NCBI GenBank assembly: GCA_011763485.2
Contig: JAANSK020272824.1
Coordinates: 1-21,126 of the forward strand
Length of the DNA: 21,126 nucleotides
Direction of reading: 5' to 3'
Origin: Isoetes engelmannii
Lineage: Eukaryota > Streptophyta > Lycopodiopsida > Isoetales > Isoetaceae
Position 1 is the first letter of the stretch; every line of letters starts with the position of its first letter. The translations under genes were made by a program, and so were the position numbers. Under the pieces are notes generated by a model that worked only from the letters and a program-made list of their open reading frames with translations, searched no databases and was not told the DNA's origin. Positions 1 to 7,361 of this stretch are shown piece by piece.

Positions 1-1447
1 CGCTCATGCATGCTGCCTGTGTGGCGACCGTATTAGGTCAGAGTACGTATTAGGTCAGAATACGTACGGTCGTCACAACAAGTTGCAATCTCTAGACGTA
101 TCGTGCTTTAGACCATTCAAATATGCTTTCAAGAAATCAAAAGCACACTTCATGCATAGCAAGTACGGAGTGGAGCCTACTAAAGAAGATTTTGCAACCC
201 TGTTTCTAATTCTTTATCCCAGGCCCTTACTCCTAGTAACATCAGTGCTGGCTTCTTAAAAGATGGTATGTGGCCTTTGGAATCACATGTTCAACCAGAC
301 CCTTTAGCTGATAAGATGGAATTGGAGAGAGAGGCGACAGCTAGGATAGCACCTGATGCAAATGAAGCTAGGATAGCACCTGATGCAAATGAAGCTGATG
401 ATGCAATAATAGGAGAACCAGATGCAGATGATGCAACATTAGGAGGAGCAGATGCTGAAAATGAAGCTAATGGTGAAGATCAACTTGAACAACAAGGTAA
501 TTCTGTAACTTATTTGAATAAAATTATAAATTCTGCAATTCTAATTTTTACTTTTGTTATTTAAGTAGGTGATGCCACTGTTGTACCTGATGGCAATGAG
601 CAGATACCTGATGCATCAACAGATTTAATTTCACATCTCCTACTTCCTGTTAGTTCTATAATTAATGACCCTTCAACTAGTCAAAATCAGCAACAACATC
701 TGCTCCTCTGTCTGCTCCTGCATCTGCTCCTCCATGTGCTAATGTCTCTGCAACCAGCTCCTCTAAACCTAAACCTAAGCGGCTTAAATTACCTGAAAGT
801 CTAAAGGGCAAGTTGCTTGTTACTTCAGATGAGATGGTGCATGCTAGATTAAAGGCAGTGTGAAGAAGCAGCTAGAGTTAGACAGGAGCAATTAGATGAG
901 AAGAAAAGACTGCAGACTCAACGAAAGGAGATGAAAGAGCAAGAAAAGAAGAGGAGGGAAGAAAATAAAGAGGTATGGGAGGAAAAGACGGCAGCAGCAG
1001 CAGTAGAGAAGGCAGCCTTAAAGGAGGATGACTTGGAGAACCAACAAGTTGTTGCACACCGACCTAAAAGAAATAGGAGAAAGACTGAAAAAGTGTTAGA
1101 ATCTGAGGCACAAGAAGTAGATGAAGGTCCACTTATATTTACACGTAATGACCTTGTTCATAAGAACGATGAAAAACCTACAATTGAAGAAATTGATAAA
1201 TATGTTGAAATTGACGAACATTTTTGTTGCAGCCAAGGTCTAGATTTAGTAGTTAATCTACCCTTGGTTGCATGTGAGGATGTGGCAAATGATAGTGCAT
1301 TGCCTCGTAAGAAAAGAAGAAATGGACATTCTAATCTCATCAGATTCTTATTCTGATGAAGGACATAAGGCTGAAGGACAGTTGAAGGCTTTGGATGATT
1401 TGTACAGGTGTGAAGCAGATAATCATCTAAAAAGTTTGGGTCTTTGA
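1..1447 (+). pseudogene. C-terminal remnant of a pogo/Tigger-like DDE transposase (CENP-B/jerky type)
   Basis: The gene is cut by the window start, so only the end of the DDE domain and the C-terminal tail are present. Seen: LQSLDVSCFRPFK near 83-121, EPTKEDFA near 172-200, then LTPSNISAGFLKDGMWPL near 229-282. This order of motifs ends the catalytic domain of pogo-like transposases (compare LQPLDVS...PSNI..GF...GIWPL). The first two motifs and the last are in different frames, so there is a frameshift near 200-215. After it comes an acidic Asp/Ala/Asn/Glu-rich stretch with a repeated RIAPDANEA. A GT-AG intron of 72 bp at 497-568 would keep the frame (QQ|GDATVV). Further frame changes follow. 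The tail at 860-1356 is Lys/Glu-rich, probably helical, with basic RPKRNRRK and PRKKRR patches. A decayed DNA transposon is most likely; domestication is not supported because the frame is broken. Confidence 0.6.
30..63. repeat. Two 17-bp tandem copies flanked by short inverted arms
   Basis: GTATTAGGTCAGAGTAC (30-46) is followed directly by GTATTAGGTCAGAATAC (47-63), with one difference. The pair is flanked by GGCGACCGTA (23-32) and TACGGTCGTC (65-74), which are inverted with 9 of 10 matches. It sits just 5' of the recognisable transposase motif and interrupts its expected upstream sequence. Confidence 0.6.
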
Positions 1448-1769
1448 GACTACCTATTGTTGCCATGTTCTGTTTGTAATTACTTGCAGTAGCTGCAAGT
1501 TTCACCTTTGAAACGAGGTAAGTAATTATTTAAGGAAGGAAGGAAGGAAGCATTTTTTAACGTCGCGTCACAAAGGCAGCATCCAAAGGACATGCGATGG
1601 CACAGTACAAAGGAGGACCGAAGTCCTTAAACAGAACGAGAAACATCAAACTTTTATGCTTATATACATGTTTACAGTTTAGTATGTTCCATTATACACC
1701 TAAGAATACCCCAACCATGCATCTTGAGGCCACTGGTCACGAATGATCGCAGCCCCTCCCCTGTAAACC

Positions 1770-2165
1770 ACCTATTTGCGTTGTAACCTTGCTTCCCGCA
1801 CCCTGCGAAGCTCCTCCCTCCGGCAACTCAGTTGAATCAGCGTCAGGTCTTCTTGTACAGAGAAACTGTATTCCGAAGATGGCTGCCATGCTGGAGCACA
1901 TGTAACTTGTCTTGTCGTGCTCTGAAACGGACCAAAAGATGGCGTGGCTGGTCTAGCCGCTGTACCCCGACCCTGTGTGCTGCGCCTCTATGCCTGGACA
2001 TACAAGATGCATACTGTCTATAAAAAAGCACTCAGCCTCCTCTACATCTGATCCACTGGTGGACTCTGGCAATCCTATAATCCGCAAATGCAGAGCTCTA
2101 TCCTCTGGATTCTCATTAAGATCCGGACACTGTGTGTGAGGACTATCCGAGGGGGATGCTGGCAT
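1770..2165 (-). pseudogene. Remnant of an L1-type ORF1 protein (Transposase_22 family, RRM plus C-terminal domain)
   Basis: Read on the minus strand, from high to low coordinates. First comes DLNENPEDRALHLRIIGLPE, which resembles the start of the L1 ORF1p RNA-recognition domain (DLE.RSRR.NLRI.GLPE). Then in a second frame comes AHRVGVQRLDQPRHLLVRF followed by ARQDKLHVLQ (compare RAHR...RPR.I.VRF...QDKE.VL). In a third frame comes SVQEDLTLIQLSCRREELRR (compare FQDLS..T...RR.L.PV...LR). Three blocks in the correct order with correct spacing make chance unlikely. At least two frameshifts separate them, so it is dead. The family binds RNA as a trimer in the LINE particle. No adjacent ORF2 or poly(A) tail was identified. 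The assignment is from memory of the family, not from a search. Confidence 0.5.
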
Positions 2166-2505
2166 GGAAGTCTCTGCTGGCTCGGTTTGTGTGGCAGTCC
2201 CCGTATAGGATCATATCATGTTTCTAATTGAAGTTTGTACTCTAAATATGAAATGGTATTTAACTTGTGTTTAGATGAATCTGTTGTGGGAATTTTGGTG
2301 TTTAAGTACTTGATATTGGATTTGAAGATAATGATCTTGGGAAAAGTTCTTCACCAATGACTTTGAGGGATCTTATCTTTGGTTATGTTTTGAACATAGA
2401 TCACTGTATATAGGATCCCTCCAGCAAGTATCATTTGAAATTTATGAGTTCGCATTTACTTTTATTCATGTAATCAATGTACTTATATAGATGTTATGTT
2501 TTGCA

Positions 2506-2567
2506 GGTCCAATCTTAATGGTAATTGACTAGAAAACTAGTAAATAAAGGTTCGATTCCTCTGGACT
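2506..2567 (+). other. tRNA-like sequence (degenerate tRNA or tRNA-derived SINE head)
   Basis: GGTTCGATTCC at 2549-2559 is a full match to the tRNA T-arm/B-box consensus. Upstream, TTAATGGTAA (2514-2523) resembles a D-loop of organellar tRNAs. GTCCA (2507-2511) can pair with TGGAC (2562-2566) as an acceptor stem. The middle can form only an irregular anticodon arm (ACTAG/CTAGT around a short loop), and the total is about 62 nt, short for a tRNA. The overall look recalls a plastid-type tRNA. A decayed plastid-derived or SINE-derived copy is likelier than a working gene. Confidence 0.35.
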
Positions 2568-3043
2568 GGTTAGAACTAGAATTTAGGTGAGATAAATCCA
2601 ATTAATTTTTTGGGTGATTGTATGGTTCTTACACTCATTATTTAGGTCAATGCATATTTACTATATCAAAATTCGGTTGTCACCATTTAGGCTATTACAG
2701 CTCACCATGTTGTGATCACAGCCTTGCCATTTGATGATTAAAGGCCTCACCAATGCTGGAGCAGTTTTGCACCATGCCAAGACCACTCCCTCACCATTAG
2801 AGCACCCTGCCTCACATGAATATAGTGCACCATTGGAACAAATATATCACCATCGGGGGTTCTAGACCCCATGACTTTGGGTGGCAATTCTGTATTGCAG
2901 ACATTCATTTTAGGTTATGTAACATACATTTTTAGTTTCAGCATGTCTAAGAGCACATTTTTGTGCAAAAAAATTATGATTTGAACCTGTTGTTTGAATT
3001 GGGGATGAGATTTTGTGTTCACCATTGCTGGCACCCCCACCTT

Positions 3044-3132
3044 ATGCAATCCGCCCCTTTTGAACCAAGAAGGCATCAGAGAATCAGGCTCTGCCTTAAG
3101 GGTCGGCCATGCAATCTGCCCCTTTTGAACCA
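3044..3132. repeat. 24-bp direct repeat
   Basis: The 24-base word at 3044-3067 recurs at 3109-3132 with one base changed (core CCCCTTTTGAACCA in both). The period is 65 bp. Nothing nearby explains it. Confidence 0.6.
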
Positions 3133-3597
3133 ATTACGCATCTGGCAAAGTTTCTGCGGCATTTGGCGAAGGCGGAAGAGCAAATCCGGCGGCGACACCA
3201 GTAGAGTCAGCAAAGAGAAACATCCAGAGAGTTCTTTCCGCAAAAAAACAACTACGAGGAAAAATTATATAGATTCTCACCAAAACCACGATGCCACCGT
3301 CATTATTATACGTATTTCCATACGAATACCATACTAGACCATCATAAACTTTATGTTCGCTTTTTTATCGTTGCCACATTATCAATCTACTTCAAAATTC
3401 AAATACTTATGCATAATTTTGGTGATTTAGACTAGAATAGATGTTTTATCGTCCACAGAGACCAATTGGCCTATGGGACCTATACAAAGAGAGCCGCAAG
3501 CTTATTATTGTCAGGATTAAAAAACCCCCGCCCCGAAGGGTTTTCAAGGAAAAACCTTGGAAATATATTGGCATACTGTACAATAATATAGTGCCAT

Positions 3598-3912
3598 TCA
3601 GTACTGCACCGGCGGACACAGCTGAGTCAGTGTATCCATCACCACTTGAAGATATGAGCCCAGCAAACCCACAGAACAACTCAATAGCTCATGCAATGGC
3701 TGGCCAGGCACAACTAACTGAACATACTGATGATTGAATACTAGGCATGTCTGAAGTGCATGGCATTCATCTTCAATGACCCCATGTTGGCAACACTGAC
3801 AGATCCTGTCCTCACGTGCCTCTCGAGTCCATCGGCCTGACTCAATCCGGAGTCGATGGAAGTTTCTTATAGTTTTAAGAGTCAAATGGTTCGAGCTCAA
3901 AACACTTGACAC
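3598..3912 (-). pseudogene. C-terminal zinc-knuckle end of a LINE ORF2 (reverse transcriptase) remnant
   Basis: The open stretch of about 104 codons carries FHRLRIESGRWTREAREDRI followed by CQCCQHGVIEDECHALQTC. This matches the region after reverse transcriptase in many LINEs: short basic helix, R/E-rich PREER-like segment, then C-x2-C...EDE-x-H-x4-C. Seen directly: Cys-x2-Cys, the IEDECH motif and the final Cys. The reverse transcriptase and endonuclease regions that should lie upstream (higher coordinates) are not recognisable. The copy is therefore 5'-truncated or decayed beyond about 4000. It is on the same strand as the other LINE fragments here, but order and content argue for separate insertions. 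Confidence 0.55.
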
Positions 3913-4439
3913 ATGGAGGGTTGTCCTCTGTGTTTTAAAGAAATCTAGTTGTATTGTCTTACATGGGTCGTCAAAATTCTGATTGTAAGGGAGGGTTCAC
4001 ATGCAACCGCCATCGAAGAGAGGCCTTGTTCTGCCATGTGCTATTTGGCGATGGCAGATGATGGTCCACGTAAAAGGGTGAGCCTCTTCACACGAAGGTG
4101 ATGACGCATTTACTGCATGTGAACTGGCTAAGGAATTTTCCTTTAAATTGTGTTTAGAGATGCAATGATTGTATATCTAGTAGTTTAACGTTACACCACT
4201 TTGACAACATCTCTAATCGGACCTATGACCATTAACCATTACAACAATTTCAAGAACACGAGTTTACACTTTAAAGACCAAGTTCGTTTGTGTGATTGTT
4301 ATATGCGAAAGTCACTTAGGGCCCAAACGAATAGATGTTAACCCCTAAGTAAACAAATTAGTACCACACAACTGCAGTCTTGTATATTTTCTGAAGACTC
4401 TGCATGATTAGGCAACGACATATGTAAGGATATATGTAA
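3913..4439. other. Intergenic DNA, nothing recognised
   Basis: No open frame with family resemblance. The part nearest 3912 may still be LINE sequence decayed beyond recognition (a minus-strand frame continues loosely into the zinc-knuckle block). Confidence 0.4.
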
Positions 4440-4705
4440 GGGCTAAAAAAATATAAATAGGCGTATTGTTTTGGTTTGTTGGTTTGTTATGGGAGAAGTT
4501 GATTTTTTTGTAAAAAAAAATAAAAATAAAATAAAAGGGCCAAAAAACATTGACAACTTCAAAAGGTCATGTAAACCATTAAATATATCAAAAATATCAA
4601 GTACTTGATATCCACTTATTTTATATTATAATAAAGAAATTACAAATCCCATAACAAACCAAACTAATATTTTATTTTTTATTCTTTTTTATTTTTTATT
4701 TTAAG
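4440..4705. repeat. AT-rich inverted-repeat segment, MITE-like
   Basis: TTGGTTTGTTATGGGA at 4479-4494 is perfectly inverted as TCCCATAACAAACCAA at 4647-4662. Outward from both, A-rich arms continue: GGCTAAAAAAATATAAA near 4441-4457, and the reverse complement of TTTTTATTTTAAGCTCC near 4690-4707. The arms pair roughly to the ends. Length (about 265 bp), AT content, long imperfect arms and lack of coding fit a non-autonomous DNA transposon. I could not define a clean target duplication, so the ends are approximate. Confidence 0.45.
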
Positions 4706-5728
4706 CTCCCATTCTTTGTGGGTCCGGAACGAACCTCCATGGTACCCACAAGAACTTACCACTATTTTCAACTTTCGCCATCTTCATGGCCGTTAAACTT
4801 CCTGATCAAAATAAGCCCAAGCTTTTGCAACTTAAGCTTTTCTTGTGAAACAAGACCAAGCACTTTCAAACAACTCATAATATTCAAGAGCATGCCCATC
4901 CTGCCCTCTTGACATGCACGCACCCTGTGCACTGTGCCATTGCCATGTACAGATGTTGCCTTGTAGCCATTTCTTCAAAAATTTCGGCTTTAAGTCTGCA
5001 CTTCAATCTCAAAGTATGCACAGAAACCTTCAAACCCCATTTCTTCACCCAAGTCTGCACAAAGGGTCAGGCCATCCACTTGCAACAGAAAAGACGTATA
5101 TTCTCATTTAAAGAGGATCTTGATTGATTTATGCATAATAAAAGATAGCCAAAGACTCAGGCACATTGTATCACAATACCCAAACAACCGGAAACTCCAA
5201 TGTCGAACTCTGGTTGATCGCACATCTACAACTAATCACATGCAGGGAATGAAAGTAGCATTCTACTTACATATTCGTAACCGTCGGGACTCGAAAATTA
5301 CTAACAATTCCCGTCCCTTTTACTTTAAAGAATCTTTCGTTGCAAAGTTTTTGGCGGGGTCATGCCGCCACAGTTTTCTACTACGTTCTGTTTCAGTAGG
5401 AAGCAAGGCACACTTTAACTTCTCTTCCTCAAAAATTTAACCTTTAGATCATCCGGCAATGACACTCACATACAAAAGATATCTCGAAATTAGTTGTCCA
5501 AGCATTTGAAAGAAGCCCATATTGGGAAATTATAGATCCTTCAGCACCACGTCAAGCAAAGTGGCTATGCATTCTTGCAGCCAATCTCCTACTGCCATGT
5601 GGCAATCATCCTACTCAAGAATGAAAATCAGGTAGGCATTCTTGCTTCAAGTGAGCTCCTTCGACTGCAACAGGTAATTTCTTCACATAATTTTCTTGCA
5701 GCAAGTAACCTGTTCTTTGCTCGACGCC
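4706..5728. other. Region with short open frames but no recognised gene
   Basis: Several overlapping open frames of 64-106 codons exist here. None has a domain signature, their composition is not gene-like, and no convincing splice pattern links them. Possibly part of the transcript that would carry the downstream hairpins; nothing in the sequence proves it. Confidence 0.35.
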
Positions 5729-5840
5729 GTGGAAGAGAAATAGCTCATGCATTCAGGCTATGGTGGGTCAACCGGTCGCGCCAAACGGCGCTCCCGGTTG
5801 ACCTGCCATAACCAGAATGCATTTGCTATTTCCCTTCCAC
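5729..5840 (+). ncRNA. Hairpin 1: 112-nt bulge-free foldback, possible miRNA-type precursor or foldback element
   Basis: Bases i and 11569-i pair across the whole interval with no gap. The outer stem runs 5729-5775 with 5794-5840 (47 positions, 40 identical as an inverted repeat, and 2 of the 7 differences become G:U). The 18-nt apical region 5776-5793 itself holds GCGCC/GGCGC around AAAC. The stem ends are GTGGAAG...CTTCCAC. Size and pairing fit a plant miRNA precursor or a tiny foldback transposon. Transcription is not shown, and the active strand cannot be told from symmetry. No known miRNA is recognised in the arms. Confidence 0.5.
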
Positions 5841-6210
5841 ATTACTCTCGGTGCTTTGGAATCTGCCCATCAATCTTTCTCCTTCTACTTCAAGCAAGAG
5901 ATGGACGAACACTCAAGACGGCCAAAACTCAAGAACTGTGCATTCTCATGGAAACAGGAAGCACTCTCATAGAAGCAGGAAGCATTCTCATAGGAACTTT
6001 CATTTCGCTGGAAGCAAGGCAAGGTTTGGAAGCAAGGCCACAGAAAGCCGAAAGAAAGGCAAGGGAAACAGGGCTAAATTATTTGCAATGGAATCCACCC
6101 TAAATTATTTTGTGATTGAATCCACCGGAATGGCTTCTGTGATTGAATCCACCCTGAAGCTTGGATTTCTTGTGTTGCACCGTAATTTTTGAGCCCCAAA
6201 GGGTTATCTT
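5841..6210. repeat. Spacer between hairpins with internal 21-bp and 16-bp repeats
   Basis: Three consecutive units start CTCAT at 5945, 5966 and 5987: CTCATGGAAACAGGAAGCACT, CTCATAGAAGCAGGAAGCATT, then a partial CTCATAGGAAC. Further along, TGTGATTGAATCCACC occurs twice (near 6110-6126 and 6138-6153). Overlapping open frames cross the block but are frame-ambiguous and carry no known domain. Confidence 0.5.
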
Positions 6211-6318
6211 GGGAAACCTTCATCACCAAAAGGTTTCTGGAAGAGACCTAGTGGCACTGTCGCTCGCACCGCCGCTACTAGGTTTCTCCCAGAAACTTTC
6301 TGGTGATGAAGGTTCCCC
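6211..6318 (+). ncRNA. Hairpin 2: 108-nt bulge-free foldback
   Basis: Bases i and 12529-i pair. The stem is 6211-6255 with 6274-6318: 45 positions, 39 Watson-Crick, 3 more G:U, no bulge. The apical loop 6256-6273 is 18 nt and GC-rich. The stem contains CCTTCATCACC against GGTGATGAAGG without mismatch. The architecture matches hairpin 1, although the stem sequences are unrelated. Could be a miRNA-type precursor, an siRNA-producing foldback or a very short inverted-repeat element. Orientation is undecided. Confidence 0.5.
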
Positions 6319-6526
6319 CTTCCTTAAATCATGTCATGAAACAATACAAAACACATAAGGATATCTTGTAGTTTTGCCCTTTATTATTTTTGGCGCACTA
6401 GCTAAAGTTAATGCCAAAAAACCATGTTTTACACACCACAAGTTTATTGCATTTTTTTTAGGAACTTTTTAATTACAACCAAAGAGAAGTGGTCATGCAT
6501 AATATGCCAACATAACATACATTTTG

Positions 6527-7064
6527 TTTTTTTTTTTTCTTTCTTTTTTAAGGACGTTAAACTTTATTAAGAGAACAAAACATAGTACAAAGTAGATGCA
6601 TAAGGAGAGCTAAAAGCTCAAAGATAACACGGCCCACTGAGAGAGACATCCTGCCTAAGCATAAGAAAGAACTTGCAAATATACCTCAAAGATTAAATGT
6701 GGCTAAGAAAGAACTTGCAAATATACCTCAAAGCTTAAATGTGGCTTGGCCAAAACACGTGATGAACAAAGGTAAGCCTTAACAATTTTCTCTTGGGCCT
6801 CTTGTAAGATACGAGAAGCAAGAATGTCCAAGCCATGAAAGACAGACGACCTTCTTCGTTTTCAAATAGACCAAGCACAATATAAATGTTTGATCCATTA
6901 TAAATTTGTAACCAATCCCGTAATGCAAATGGATTTCGTTTCATCATCTGTCCATCGTTTGAATATACGTCGTATCTATATCTCTGGAGTTGCACTAAGA
7001 TAGTTCCTGGTAAAAGTTTCCTTGGAATAAGCTGAGAGATGGGACAAGCAGCAATCATAAGCAT
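6527..7064 (-). mobile_element. 3' end of a LINE, 5'-truncated, with A-tail
   Basis: On the minus strand the fragment ends with TAATAAAGTTTAACGTCC and then an A-rich tail (plus-strand T-run at 6527-6549), a typical LINE 3' end. Upstream, one minus frame reads YCAWSI, a stop, then KRRRSSVFHGLDILASRIL and a Glu/Gln/Lys-rich helix. This resembles the last part of plant L1 ORF2 (W.IW..RN..VF.G). That stop and other frame breaks show decay. The fragment ends close to the 3' side of the synthase gene, so it may supply or limit that gene's 3'UTR. The ORF2 assignment is tentative; the A-tail is clear. Confidence 0.45.
6663..6746. repeat. 42-bp tandem duplication
   Basis: Two head-to-tail copies of 42 bp (6663-6704 and 6705-6746) begin AAGAAAGAACTTGCAAAT and end AATGTGGCT. 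They differ at a single base (GATT against GCTT). It lies inside the LINE 3' fragment and looks recent compared with the decay around it. Confidence 0.85.
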
Positions 7065-7211
7065 AACCTAAGTATGTGCAAAACAATGAGAATCATCGTG
7101 ATCTTAATTGAATAGTGTAGATAATAATATAACACCTCCAAACCAAAGAGATCATGAACACATCAATACATAACAACCACTTGAAGCATGGACTGGAGAA
7201 ATTCTCTGCTC

Positions 7212-7255
7212 TACTCCAAGCAATAAGGCAATTTACTCCAAGCAATAAGGCAATA
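7212..7255. repeat. 22-bp tandem duplication downstream of the synthase stop
   Basis: TACTCCAAGCAATAAGGCAA followed by TT occurs at 7212-7233. The next copy (7234-7255) starts immediately and is nearly identical. It lies about 105 bp past the stop codon, in the likely 3'UTR or immediate 3' flank. Confidence 0.7.
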
Positions 7256-7361
7256 AATAAATTGGGCCAGAGAATTCTCCGCTGTATTCCCCGCTCATAT
7301 TCCTGGCAATAAATAATTAGATTGAAGCAGCAGTTTAAGCAACTTCGGTCACATGTCCCCT

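Larger units (their letters stand above)
2166..3440. other. Intergenic DNA without a recognisable gene
   Basis: AT-rich sequence with only short open frames that show no family signature. It holds the tRNA-like stretch near 2506-2567. A run of scattered CACCAT/TCACCA words lies at about 2680-2860, and a 24-bp direct repeat at 3044-3067 and 3109-3132. I see no promoter or RNA gene that I can defend. Confidence 0.5.

Noticed and set aside
1158-1505. 115-codon minus-strand frame
   Set aside because: Shadow of the plus-strand transposase tail.
2963-3337. 124-codon open frame
   Set aside because: Low-quality composition, runs over a direct repeat and a Lys/Arg-rich tail, no domain; probably chance.
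3517-3560. GC-rich AAAACCCCCGCCCCGAAGGG run as a regulatory site
   Set aside because: An isolated GC-rich patch with a short CAAGG/CCTTG inverted pair; no gene start nearby to give it meaning.
4706-5450. Possible exons (several 65-106 codon frames, some Cys/His-rich)
   Set aside because: No shared frame, no domain and no supported splice sites.
5747-6192. Two overlapping open frames of about 115 codons across the spacer between hairpins
   Set aside because: They overlap in different frames, start inside or beside the hairpin and run through tandem repeats (a repeat with period divisible by 3 keeps frames open). No family resemblance.
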